A stretch of DNA of 64,000 nt. It comes from Leucogyrophana mollusca (lineage: Eukaryota; Basidiomycota; Agaricomycetes; Boletales). Location: NCBI GenBank assembly GCA_021014945.1, contig MU266359.1, forward strand, positions 1 to 64,000, in the 5' to 3' direction. The notes under the pieces are model-generated. The model saw only the letters and a list, made by a program, of their open reading frames with translations, did not search any database and had not been told where the DNA came from. The stretch's first letter is position 1. Every line of letters begins with the position of its first letter. Positions 11,541 to 23,394 of this stretch are shown here, piece by piece. A program made the position numbers and the translations under genes.

Positions 11541-11887
11541 TTGTACTATATCCCTACGTGTATTGTTGCACTAGATCCTGCGAGCGGTGCCCGCTTGTGT
11601 AGTAAGTGTTTGCAAGCCAAGACTATCTGATCATGAATAACTTGCTGAATGAATGGGACAGTGTATTGTCAGTCGTAAGCGCCAACCATACAATACGAGT
11701 ACACTTCGGTGTATACGTATCTCCAAACGCGCATTGGTATAACAAGTTTACACTCGAGCAAGATATATTTAGGGTCGTCAAAATAACCTGGTTATCACGG
11801 TCATGTGTTATCGTAAATGCAGCATCCAGCCTCGATCCTATGTTCTCGGGAATGAACGCAAACGCACCCCCAATCTTGACCCCAGCC
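11541..11887. other. Convergent intergenic region
   Basis: Tail-to-tail spacer of 347 nt between sem1 (plus) and the transporter gene (minus). It presumably holds both 3' UTRs; nothing else seen. Confidence 0.5.
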
Positions 11888-14547
11888 TCAAACAGTGGAC
11901 TTCTCCTTCTCTTCGAAATCGTTCTCGGGCTCTGATGTGGTCGAAGCGGTCTCAGAACCCAGGCCCATAAGCGACACATCGAATCCATTTGCTTCAAGGT
12001 ACTCCCGGAACTGCAAATGCGTCAGATAACTATTCTTCTGTGAGAACCACCGAAGTTCTGTACCTTCTCATCTTCCTCCCTCATACCATCATGAGACAGA
12101 GGTTTGACGAGGAAGAAAGTGACTAATGCACTCAGAATAGCGAGGCCTTTATATGTATTAGTTGCCAATGATACATTAATCAGTGCGGTTAGAAGGCTCA
12201 CCACTGCCAATCCAGAAGGGACCTGTGTTTCCTTTCGTAGTGTTCGCGCCTCCAAAGCCTGGTGCAGAAGTGATTAGAAGCGTGACTAGACGAAACCTGA
12301 CTCTCCGCTTACCGTCGATGATCTGAGGGAAGACTGCAATGACGACAGTCGACCATCAGTTGAAGAAAGGCCGCGGAGCGATAGGAAAACGCACCCCATG
12401 TGCCAACGAAGGCCCCGATTTTTCCGACAGCAGCGGCGAGGCCATAATACTGACCACGCACAGCAGTAGGACCGGTCTTGGCCGCCAGGACACCAAGGCA
12501 GTTTCCAGGACCTGGGGTAAAGAGGAATGAATGGTGGGGCTCTAATGGAAAAAACTTCCCCATACCAAACTCCCCGAAACTCAAGAATATGCCATAGACA
12601 ACCTGCAGCGGCATTTATCAGTCAACAAGTGTTCGTGCAAAAAACGCCAACCCACAGCAAATGCCGCAACGTGCTCCGTCAGTTTACTGTAGAGCCCACT
12701 CATGATGAAGCCTATGACCGCCTGTGACAGGAGACCGGTGATCTGTCGTTGGAGATAAGAACATGAAGGTGAAGGTTAAACGGAGCTCGCGAAAGGTCAC
12801 CATTGTTGTTTTTGGGCCCAAGGTGTCAATGAAGAACGCGCCCAAAAGAGTGCCTGGTCGAAATCTCAGAGGACAGCAAACTACGAACGAAGTGCAACAA
12901 ACCCGGGATATAAAATAAGCTGTCATTCGATGAGCGCTCTAGATTTCTGCCATGCCATACCGTTGGGGAATTAAACGTACTAGATGACAACCGACCAGCC
13001 AAATACGACTGCGAGCGAATCGCTGCCTCCAGTGACGCTAACAGAGCCAGTTCATTGAATGCATTATGGCCGAGTGTAGGTATATACTTACGTGTTTGTA
13101 ATCGTGGAGGAGAAAATGCTGAACTATGTGACTGTCAGCTACGTCAGTAGTGGACCCGATGGACGACTCACTGGGTATCTGCGAAACACGTGCATGGCAT
13201 TCAGTCCGGGTCTGGCAGTATACGTACAAAAACTTACACGATGAAATCGTAGATGAACCTGAAGTGTGACAAGAGAATACTCAGATTATCTTTAGGGGAT
13301 TTGACAGCCAAGCACTCACCAGGCGAGGGAGAGACCCAGGAGACCTTTCCAATAGCGTTTCAAAACCAAGCGATATGGAATACGAACGTTCTTCATGGAG
13401 TCTTTCTGGTAACGGGGTGGTTCCTCCATCCTGAGTCGCCAAAAGAAGACTGCCACAGCAGGAACGACCCCCAGGCCAAGGGACAGTCGCCACACGGCCC
13501 GGAGATGGTTGGGGCCGAAGCTGTCATGAAAGTCAACATTCAAGAAGCGAACTTGAGAGGTTACACTTACATCCAATAGAGAACAAGAGGTACAAAGGAA
13601 GAAACGACGAAGCCAGTATCAATGACGCTGTCTAGTCAGGGGATCAGCGAGGCTACGAAAACTGCACTGGTAAAATAAATACGACTCACTCGTCGCTAGA
13701 ACAAGCCATCTGTGCTGAGCATTCTTCGAAATTCCTTCCTCTTCAGACTGCTCGGAAGCAGAAACCGTTCCACAAGGGTATTCGGCACCAACGCCGATTC
13801 CAAGTAAGAAGCTATGAGCCTCATCAATGATACGCACAGTAACTCTTCAGGTAAGGGACTTACCGGCAGGCACTAAGCATAGCTAGCATGCCTCCAAAGC
13901 TGTGATTGGCACCCGATGACGCTGCGGAGAGACCAGAGAACAGAGCGACTATCCCTGTAGCGGTCATCTGTGTGAAATTACGGCGGTCATGCAGATGACC
14001 ACGAAGTTAGAAGTTGAGGGTTACCATTCCGAATTTGCGGCCGATTTTGTCTGAGACATAACCAAACGAAAGCATACCAACCACAGTCCCTGCGAGAGAA
14101 CTTGATTAAAATCTCGAGAGCCCGAGAGATTACATTGTCACATACCAGCAAAAGCGAGACTTGAGAGTGTGTTGCTGTAATTGTTTGCGGCCAGGGCAGG
14201 GGCGCCATAAATACGCGTCAAAACTAGTGAACGATAACTCAGTCGGTCGTGCTTTACGATGAAAAAACAGACTTGCTGGTATTGACTGTGTCAATACTGG
14301 TAGGTAAGTGACTCAATGTTTGTTGAAATTGCACACATACCACTTCCGATAACACCATTAGCGTAACCTGTGCAAGTAATTCAGTTAGCATGAGATGCAA
14401 ACGATTTTCGTTCAACGCACCATCAGAGAACAGTGCCGTCCCACAACTGCCCAGATATATCAGATCCACATAAACACGTGAAACTCGGAAAATAACATAC
14501 GCGAAGATGAGCGAGACACTGGACAGACCTCCCTTCTTCCCTGACAT
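11888..14547 (-). CDS. Major facilitator superfamily transporter, phosphate/Git1-like
   Basis: Heavily split gene (roughly a dozen short introns) for a 12-span MFS permease. Reading from 14547: [16 protein letters not shown] start; FSDGA in the first span; MFS signature [12 protein letters not shown] near 14020; [15 protein letters not shown] near 13800; [41 protein letters not shown] central loop; [16 protein letters not shown] near 12850; [22 protein letters not shown]. The C-terminal tail is acidic and ends KEKSTV at 11888. The motif set is closest to the phosphate/glycerophosphodiester (PHS, Git1) branch, but the substrate cannot be read from sequence. It is probably in the plasma membrane. 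No break in frame was found in the exons checked. Confidence 0.88.
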
Positions 14548-15812
14548 GCTGATGTTCAGGTTGGTGGAAATGATGAAGAACGAAGAGTCCTAAGCGCCAT
14601 CATCCGGTCGGCATGTACTACTTATACTTAAACATTATCTGGGCCTGACAGCGCTGATAACTTAAACCTGACGGGGTGGGTCAATGCGCGCACATATGTG
14701 ATCGGGGTCCCGCCATCAACATGTGTCAAAAATTGGCTCTCCTGGGGTCCGTGGCACGGCACGGTGCGCTTGATTGGGCGACGTTGTGCACGTTCGCCCA
14801 ACGGCCCCAACATCCTCGTAAATCAGGGCGCGCCCGCTACTTATCCAGTTGCACCGCTTCGTATACGGATCTCACCGTTCACGTTTTAAAATCGGCCTGG
14901 CGTAAAGCCTGGGCCACCGATGGCTACTTTTTTCAACGCCCCACTGCGATTGAACTCTACGAATCTGGAGATACACTGACTTTCTCCCTTGTCACTCGCA
15001 CGGGAAGCAAGTTGGTATACATTTGAAATCAACTCGACTGAACAATTTATCAGGAGCGAGCTATCACTCGCTAGAGCCTCGGGATGCAGTTTACTGTTCC
15101 CATGTCCTTGGTTTGTATAGAACAGCACAAGTTTTCCGCTGTCCTCATAACTATAGCTCACTGGTTGTACGTTACAGTGCGTGGCCCCTACCGTATACCC
15201 CTCAACTTGGACGCATACCCGAATGTTTGACGCGATTTGAGGCCTTTGACCGCTCACTCTATTTTCTCTCGCACTGTGACCTCCACCACTATGTATAGCC
15301 GCTTTAAATCAGATATCGGTATTCACTTTGAATCCCGGAAACCTAAGCCGAGTAGAGCGTTGCCAAAGAGTTTCATCCGGCGGTGTAGCGACCTATGTGC
15401 AAACCCTCGATCCGACCTTTAACGCAGTGCAGTGGATCTGCCACTTGCAAACAAGTGCTTCCTTTCCGGTACTAGACTGACGAGTGACGGATTTCTGTTT
15501 GCGGAGAACGGTGAACCATTGTCCAGGTCCCGAGGAACCTCAAGAGCTGACTTGGCCGTCTGTACACTCACCCTTCGGGGCACTCCGTTCGACCTTCTCG
15601 CTATTACTTCCTGCCTTTTTGGGACGGCCGATCACAGAAGGCTGATGTCATAATGTGTTCGATTCATTGACAGATACCCTTCCTTGACGTTTGCTTGACG
15701 TCGACATGATGCCGCCATCGTATGACGCACCCAGTTTCAGATGCTGATATATAGCGGGGACCAAGTAGGGACCGTGCTATTATTCTTGCCCTATATTATA
15801 CATTCCACCGCC
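14548..15812. other. Intergenic, no gene recognised
   Basis: About 1.26 kb with only short unsupported frames. A TATA-like atatatag at about 15749, some 60 nt before the next start codon, is the likely promoter of the small gene at 15813. Confidence 0.5.
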
Positions 15813-16261
15813 ATGTCTGCCAGGAGAACCAATCGAGCTAGCGATGTCGACGACCTTACCTATAACCCCCAAGGGGATACAGCGACGGACAACGCCGCCT
15901 ACAATCCCGACTCCGATGAAGGCATCCCTGTCGGAGCGCGAGGTGCCGATAATCAGCCGACAAACGTCGATGCCGCTAGGGAAGATCGCGAGGCAGAGCG
16001 CAGCGAGGTAACTGGCAAAGTATCCAAAGGTTTGCAGTGTATTACTAGGACGTGCCACTTTACTTATGATCGCTCTATTCAGGCGAGGTCCAGGAGCTGG
16101 TTGGTAGTACCACCAAAGACGAGAGAAGCAGGACCGGTACGCGAGGAAAGAAGAATGACCCCTACAAGCAAGAGCGTCAGATGGACAGAGATTTCGAGCA
16201 AAGTGGGATTGAGCCCGCTGAACAGGATATAGAAATATCCGCCGCTACTGGTCGTAAATAG
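15813..16261 (+). CDS. Small hydrophilic protein, possibly CsbD-like
   Basis: Two exons, 15813-16029 and 16083-16261, encode 131 residues. The phase-1 GT-AG intron of 53 nt restores the frame. The product is very polar and lacks Cys, with an Asp/Asn-rich start containing paired TYNPQGD and AYNPDSD motifs. A second half contains GKVSKGEVQELVGSTTKDE, which recalls the repeated GK-x-KE-x-x-G pattern of CsbD-like stress proteins. The resemblance is weak, so the role is not assigned. A TATA-like element lies about 60 nt upstream. Confidence 0.65.
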
Positions 16262-16801
16262 GTCATAGTTTGGAAGGCTTGGGTATCCCGAGGGTCCGTT
16301 GTATCATATTAGTTTCCCCCCACCTTTCATCGCATATTTGTACCTTCGTTCTTTCATAGATTATCATAAAATGTGCGATCCGCTCTTAGTGCATCCGGTT
16401 ATTCTGGGTGATCAATCGCGCCAGTGTCAGGCGGAAATTCTGGAGATTTAGTGGCAGACCTGGCTTGCATTTACGCCAGGACGCAATCTCAGTAGATCTG
16501 AGTGAATACTTGTAGAACGTCCAGTACAAACATGTTGAGTCTATCGTCAAATAAATCCTGCCGCTGGCAGTTCGCGCACAGCCAAACGAACCAGGAGTGT
16601 ACACCCCTATATATCTTGTAACTTTGGGGATCAGAGATTTTGAGCGGTAGTCGAGCGGCCTGCTTGATGATCTTGGCCAGCAGCCACGTGGGCCACGTGG
16701 AGAGCATACTGGATCCCAGGTTCGCTTTTTGTCATGTCACGGTCGTGAGCTAAGACTTCCAATTTACTCGAGATCATTTGTATCAGTTCGACATTGTAAA
16801 T
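16262..16801. other. Intergenic spacer
   Basis: About 540 nt between two plus-strand genes. Contains overlapping CACGTG palindromes (agccacgtgggccacgtgg near 16682-16700), a bHLH-type E-box pair, about 105 nt upstream of the next start codon. Confidence 0.5.
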
Positions 16802-18522
16802 ATGTATGAAAACCACAATCTCCCCATACAAGCCTCCCCCACAAGCACGTCTGTGATTCCACATCGCCCGCCGAAACGGCCCAGGCTCGAGAGTGATGAA
16901 CTTCATTCTGCCAGTAATCAACCATCCACCCAACAAGAGGGAGCGACGGTGAAGCGTGAACGCAGTCCATCTCCTGCCCCTACTACAGCACCGAGGCAGT
17001 TGGTCACCTCGGGGGTGAAGCGCTACGCACCTTATCCCCAAAACTGCCTCAAATCATGCCCTGATTACAGAAAAAATCGGGCGGCGTGGGCAGCTGCACA
17101 TTACAGGGAGCTGAAATGCTTGAATATTCAAAAGGAGAGAGTTCTTTTTAGGCGCGTCACGCATGTATGACCGTGTTCTACCGTTATATTGACCATCCTC
17201 ATCAGGGATGACGGTTTAATCATCGACTGGTACGGTTACACATCGTGCCCCGACCAATTTTGCGTTGAACATAAGTGTTACAGGAGAAGTTCGATTCCTG
17301 TCTGGTCAGATACCTTGAAACCTGATGCATCCGACCTGGCATCTACAATCTCTCATGCCCACCTTGCGAATCACAATATGGCGCAACGCCAGCAATCATT
17401 CAAAGAGACCCCCAGAATGTCGCCGTCAACTTCCAATCGTTCAATTACTCCCGCTGACGACCCTGCGAAAAGACCGAAGATAAAGGTTCCCGTACCTCCT
17501 AGGCCGTCGTCAACTCGTAGGAGCCTCGTGTCGAATTTGACTGCTCAGCCTACAAATGCATCCAATACAAGACCTCTATCCCCTTGTCCTCCGCCGTTAC
17601 GCCTTCCTCTACGACCCAATAGTACAGAATCGTTTCCAACGCCTAACGGTATCCCAGGAGAAGACACTGGTTACACTGCTGACTCATCGATCAGTACTAC
17701 TGACTCGCAGGCGAGCAACATTATCACTGCAAATCCATCGACATCTCCCGTCGCGGATATGGCCCAAAGCTTGAATTCGCCCTCCACCCCCGCAGTTTCC
17801 ATTAGAACGCCCTCTCTGCCCGAAGACACTACTAGTTCTCAGATTGATTCTCAGATTGAACCCTCAATCGAACAGGAAATAGCAGTAATGACCAAGAATT
17901 TTCTAATACAGTGCGTTCTGAATTGTTATACTCATCTCAATTACTACCTAACACGCCCTGTCGCAGGTACGTCCAAACTTTCGACGCGGACCGCGCAAGC
18001 CTCGCTTCGGGGTATTCTCGCAATGCCACATTTTCTTACCGTGTGCATGAACTCCCCAGTGGTCAGTCCCCTCGTGGCTGTGATCCGTCAGTACCTCGTA
18101 AGTCTCTCGTGTATAACATACACACCTTCCTCCATACGTCCCACATCCACCCAGTTTCCGAAAACGTCAAGCTCGGCCGGCTTGATATCACAACAACTTT
18201 AATGTCACTGACCCCGCACAAATTCACCCCGTCCTCCGCACCCGCATGTGTAAATTATGATATGATGTACCTTGGCGAGGGCCTTGGAATGTTCGCCGTG
18301 TGCCGCGGACCGCTAGTAGACGCCACCGACGAGCAGCGACTTTACGCGGTACACAGTTTTATACTTAGGCGGAAGGACGACGATGAGGAAGACCGGTCAG
18401 TTTGCTGGTTACCTTGATGGCACTGTACTTATTGAAATGCGAGCAGATCCGCGGACGGCGTTTGGCCGCTGGTAGCGGTGTCTCACCAGATTACGATCTT
18501 TGAAGGGAAAACCTGGCGGTGA
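16802..18522 (+). CDS. Basidiomycete NTF2-domain protein
   Basis: Exons 16802-17151, 17206-17910, 17967 to about 18396, and a last exon from about 18448. The N-terminus has an NLS-like PPKRPRLE and a conserved-looking block with NC-x3-CPDYRKNRAAW followed by RDDGLIIDWYG across the first intron. A disordered Ser/Pro/Thr-rich stretch of about 200 residues follows. The C-terminus is an NTF2-like fold (YVQTFDADRASLASGY, FSYRVHELP, VNYDMMYLG, VWPLVAVSHQITIF), most like the NTF2 domain of Mex67/NXF mRNA-export receptors. No leucine-rich repeats or UBA domain are seen, so it is not Mex67 itself. Intron 1 appears to use a GC donor. Function unknown; a role in nuclear transport is inference. Confidence 0.75.
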
Positions 18523-19422
18523 CTTCTGGACGGGTTTGGAGTATTCTTATCGACCAGTGTAGCGCCACGAAACCTTTAATTTGCGACGTGTACTGCGCTC
18601 CGGATGCCATACCACACGGATCCATCGCGGGTCAGGTGTGGGCAGTCTAAGTTGACGAACTTCCTGAGTTGTCCCCCCAGCGTGTTATCGCCAATACTCA
18701 CTAAACCACAATCCAACTGACGACTACTAGTCGTGCAGAGAGGAGGACCAGAGTGCAAGGCACTGGTGACCAGCGCTCCCTGCGGGCGTCAAGCATGCAC
18801 CGCCTTAGGCAAGTTCGAGGCCCGAAGGTGGAGGAATCTCCTAAAGGCAAGCGTATACTGTGTGCTGGGCCCGGCGAGGTGGCAGACAAACGTGCAGAAC
18901 GTTGGTTAACAGCATGTTTCAAACGCGATCCGCAGGGAACACCACTAAGTTTAAGATCCAGAGCAAGAGATCTTGAGAACCTTGCCGCGCGTATTCAGAC
19001 GGTGGACTTAAGGGAATCGCTATAGGAGCTCCTTTCGAGCGCTCGGGTTCAATATTAAGACAAATCAAGACGAGAGCCTTGCGCCCAACTTGCGAACTGG
19101 CAGTTTAGCACCGTTGAGTGAGGATCAGTTTTGACGCTCGTAAAAACGAGCATTCAATGAGGCCCCCAACACACAAAATGCTGTTTGGACATCCTATAGT
19201 CACGGCACCGCACGAAGAGAGCGTCGGCCACCCGGCGCCATAAGAGGAAACGTGTCGGCCGCACACCAAAAAGGCAATTCAAAGTCCGCCTATTGGCGGT
19301 GCCTCCTCTTATTTTCCCTTAGTCTTCGGTATCCTTTGTTTCTACAGCACCAGTCCCTTCCTTGCATTTATTACTAACGTCGGGCTGGTGTCTTCCCCAA
19401 CCTCATCACTTCTCACCTCCAA
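18523..19422. other. Intergenic region and CK1 promoter
   Basis: About 900 nt without a supported gene. A frame at 18753-19025 has no recognisable content. Reverse CCAAT (cctattggcgg near 19288) and a CT-rich leader precede the CK1 start codon. Confidence 0.5.
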
Positions 19423-21990
19423 ATGACGACCCCTCATGTTATTGCATCTTCCTCTGGTCATCACTCCCAGAGCGCCACCTCGAATGGCATCGTCGGAAAC
19501 CATTACCGTGTGGGCAAGAAAATCGGCGAAGGATCCTTTGGAGTTGTGTTTGAAGGTGTGTGCCGTTCGTCAAGATCCTATTCTCCTTCACCGGAAGTTC
19601 TCCGCGTTTGCGAACTTGCGACCGAACACTAGTGCCACTCCAACGATTAAGCGCTCGTATTTCGGAAGTCAACCATCTGTGGCTCTACCCGCTTGCTGTT
19701 AGCTATTAGGAAAGGAAGTTGACCAGCCATCTGGCCATGTCCTTGACTTCTTGCATTTAAGGCGGTGCACGCCGCCCGCTCAGCTGGGACTATCGCTGTG
19801 ACTCCGCTTCGGCTAGCTGATCACTTTTTGATATCTTTCGACCATTGTCCAACGACCTAACTTGTGACCCTTGCTATCCCCAGGCACCAAGCTTCTGTCC
19901 AACCAGCCAGTCGCCATTAAATTTGTAATATCTTTTTCACCTCTTTTGGTCATTCGGAGCTTACAACTTATTCAACAGGAACCACGAAAATCCGATGCCC
20001 CGCAATTACGAGACGAATTTCGGTCCTACAGAACACTGAATGGAACTGGTATGTGTCTGTCAATACATGGTGCACTCAATTATGGACTGGATCTTCCCAT
20101 CAGTCGGTGTGCCTCAAGTCCACCACTTTGGTCAGGAAGGATTGCACAATGTCCTTGTAATTGACCTTCTGGGACCAAACTTGGAAGACCTGTTTGACAT
20201 GTGCTCCCGGAAATTCACTATCAAGACCGTATGCATGGCCGCTAAGCAAATGGTGAGTATTATTCATGGATTTGCTTCTTTGCTCTACTTCTGCACCACA
20301 GTCGCGTGGTTAGCGGGGGCCTCGTTGTAGACCTGTAGAGGTTATTTTGGGCGGTTACACGGAGACTGGTTGGACATTCGGCCACTGGGGAGCGAGCTTT
20401 AGTGCTAGTCGCACAATAGCGACGGCGCTGATACTTCTGTTGCACATGCTGACTTGAATTGGTCTGACTTCAGATAACTCGCATCCAATCTGTCCACGAC
20501 AAGTCGCTCATTTACCGTGATATTAAACCTGACAACTTCCTTGTTGGCGTCCCTGGCACGAAGACCGCCAATACCATTCACATTATCGGTATGTTTTTTC
20601 GTTATTTTTTCCATCGGCGCTAGCGGTGCAACTTCTCTGGCTATCATACTGCTTGGTGTGGATGACTGTCCCGGGACATCCCGGCTACCACGATTTCACC
20701 TGAACTTCACTGATCACGATGACGATATAGATTTCGGCATGGCGAAGCACTATCGAGATCCCAAGACCAAAGTTCACATCCCATACCGCGAACGGAAGTC
20801 TCTCTCTGGAACAGCCCGGTACATGTCGATCAACACGCATTTGGGTCGTGAGCAATCCCGCCGGGACGACCTCGAGTCATTGGGTCATGTGTTCATGTAC
20901 TTCTTGCGGGGTGGTCTACCCTGGCAGGGTCTCAGGGCCGCCACCAACAAACAGAAGTACGAGAAGATCGGGGAGAAGAAGCAAACGACCGTAATCTCGG
21001 AACTGTGCGAGGGTTTTCCTGGTATGTACATCGTCCCAACGCCCTCGGTCACATGACTGCCATGCCGAGGACACTACTGCATTTCCCTTTGGATTATTTG
21101 ACTGATCGGTTACTCTTCGCAGAGGAGTTTGGTATCTATATGAATTACGTCCGCAAACTTGGTTTTGAGGAGTCGCCTGATTACGATTTCTTGCGCGAGC
21201 TCTTCACGAAGGTGTTGAAGAATATTGGCGAGCAGGATGATGGCATTTTTGATTGGATGCTGTTAAACAACGGCAAGGGTTGGGAAGCCAGCAATGTTTG
21301 TTTCCTTGTGCCTTTGCATGATGAAAAGCTAACGATGTTTCACAGACCCCTGCATCATTGCTTGCACAAGCTCATGCCACCGCCAACGCACCTCACACGC
21401 CTCGCCACCGAGAAACCAGCCGTCGTCCACGTGGTCCGTTAGCAGATGGTGCCACGCCTTCTACTCCCCTTGTCCTTGCACCAACACCTGCCCATGTGAA
21501 AAGCAGTAGTAGACGTCCTGGTACTCGAGACGGCCACGGTGCACGCGACGCAGGCAGAGGCGATATCAGTGTGCAACCTATTGCTCCCGTTAGCAGGCGT
21601 GCCAGTCAGCAGCCCCGAGACACCTCGGGTCTCGCCCCGCCTCATCCCTATGCCGCTGCACCTAGCTCCTCGGGGTACCGGCCTAGCAATGGCTACGGCA
21701 GACACTCCCCCGTTCCTGGATCTCACGCTGCAAATCTTGCAAATGGGACCAATCTCGTTGGGCGCAATGACACTTCGGACTCGTTCTTATATGGAGCCCA
21801 GGCTCATGCGGCGAAGAACCCGACCGCCTCGCGAGAGGATACCACTGCAGGTACAGCGAACCGTGATGTATCTGGTGTGCGTGGGATGGCCGTCTTTGAA
21901 AGTCATATGCATGGAGCCGACAACCTCGAAGACGATAGGCATCCGAGGCGGAGGGGCCTCTTTGCTTCTTTGTTCTGTTGTCGGGCTTAG
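19423..21990 (+). CDS. Casein kinase 1, membrane-anchored Yck type
   Basis: Complete active kinase. Exon 1 (19423-19555) gives [15 protein letters not shown], exon 2 (19884-19924) the lysine in PVAIKF, then [26 protein letters not shown] (catalytic Asp intact), [13 protein letters not shown], the CK1 signature [24 protein letters not shown] and [14 protein letters not shown] disordered Pro/Ser/His-rich tail of about 220 residues ends [10 protein letters not shown], a di-cysteine like the palmitoylated anchor of yeast Yck1/Yck2. The product probably sits at the plasma membrane and acts in nutrient sensing, endocytosis and morphogenesis. Introns in the kinase domain fall at the same positions as in the pseudokinase at 2867-5373. 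Confidence 0.93.
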
Positions 21991-22764
21991 ACATTCGACC
22001 ACTGGCTGGTGGAAAGCGTACCGGGTGCGCTTTTATGGTCAGTAAACGCTCCCCATGTCTTATGAGCAACCCTGATGCCCATCTTGTCACAGGTATTCTG
22101 GACGTAAATACTTGACGACATGCGCACGATCTATCAATTCGTTGCTATCGTACATTCATCTCTAGACTGCTGAACTCCTTTCTCCGGGATCTCTCGTCAC
22201 CTCCATCCTTCATTGGGCTGTTAACAACCGCATCTTCTTTTCATACCCGTTCAACTCACAATCGTTATCCACGACTACCAACTGTCGTTCGCCGCCCGCG
22301 CTCATCAAGCATCCGTCATCGCAGAGACCGGTCTTAGCGGTGGCATCAACTGTTCGTTGTCTATTCCCTTTTGCTTGTGTATTTTGTACAGACTCTTACT
22401 TTATTTCCTGTGCGCTGACACGCTCCTCGCTGGATGTCCTCTTGCTTCGGAAATGTCTCGCAGGTTAATCAAATGTTTATTGGTTTTTACACGTGACCGG
22501 GACGCGACTTTGAGAGCTGGCGGAAATCTGTTGGCGATGGACTCTTCACAATCAAGGATATCAGGCGGCCAATGGTAGCAAACAAAATCGACAAGAATAA
22601 ACATTGATTAAAGCAAAGTTCTGAGCGGCCTAATCGTACACCCGATTCAATTGACAGAAGACAGCAGCGGCCTCAATCAAGTCCAAAAGCGCCTAGTCAC
22701 TAGTCGCATGATGCTGAGCAGCGACAATCTTCCGGCTCCTCATTCACTCCATTCTGTCCACAAT
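21991..22764. other. Convergent intergenic region
   Basis: About 770 nt of pyrimidine-rich sequence between the CK1 stop and the stop of the minus-strand gene. Probably 3' UTRs; no gene or repeat recognised. Confidence 0.5.
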
Positions 22765-23394
22765 CTATTTCCTCTCTTTCCAAGCGTGGTCAACACCGAG
22801 TTTAGACCACTTCGGTGCGACGTCCGAGTCGGGAGAAGGATTCCTGCCAGACAGCTGTGAATTGCCTTCCTTGGTGCCCGCCTTGCTCATCAAACCCAAT
22901 CCACCGTGACTCCCTCCTTTGCGTCCCATCATGCCCGGCGCTCCTGCATGCCTCACTGCCGCACTCTCTCCAACACCAGCTTCATTTTGTGGAGCTGCGC
23001 CGGTGGTATGAGGGTGGGGAAGGCTGGCACTGCTAGAGCTGTGCTGGCCGTCGTAATTGGGGGCGTCCGTGGCTTTGAAATTGACATACGGGGCAGATGT
23101 AGGGTAGGCGCCTGAAGGCACTTGGTATGGTGTATTGGATGGGTCAGGTTCCGAGACGACGTATGTACGTGTGCCGGAGGATGATATCTGAGGGTCAGGA
23201 GAGTGTTCATCCTGCTTCTCGTAAACTGTGGACACGTTTGACGCTGAACTTGGGGCTGATGTCAATGGGGATGTTGTCGAATTGAGTGCGACAAAAGGCG
23301 AATGGAACGAACGCGATGGCGCGGGCTTGGCTGAATTTACAGCTTTAGACAACGAGCGAACGTGTCTGTTAAATAAACGAAACGATGCAGGCAT
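22765..23394 (-). CDS. Conserved basidiomycete protein, probable mitochondrial presequence
   Basis: Uninterrupted frame of 209 residues from the ATG at 23394. The start MPASFRLFNRHVRSLSK is rich in Arg/Lys/Ser and lacks acidic residues, as expected of a mitochondrial targeting peptide. After a Ser/Pro-rich linker come TYVVSEPDP-x3-PY-VPSGAYPTSAPYVNF, a His/Pro/Thr-rich part, GVGESAAVRHAG and a Gly/Met-rich segment, ending DHAWKERK. I recall this layout as a fungal protein without assigned function. The frame is open 40 codons upstream, but the ATG at 23394 fits the presequence better. No enzyme motif is seen. Confidence 0.72.
   Translation of the reverse strand: MPASFRLFNRHVRSLSKAVNSAKPAPSRSFHSPFVALNSTTSPLTSAPSSASNVSTVYEKQDEHSPDPQISSSGTRTYVVSEPDPSNTPYQVPSGAYPTSAPYVNFKATDAPNYDGQHSSSSASLPHPHTTGAAPQNEAGVGESAAVRHAGAPGMMGRKGGSHGGLGLMSKAGTKEGNSQLSGRNPSPDSDVAPKWSKLGVDHAWKERK

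Noticed and set aside
18753..19025. 90-residue frame upstream of CK1
   Set aside because: Basic, low-information composition, no homologous motif, and located in a promoter region.
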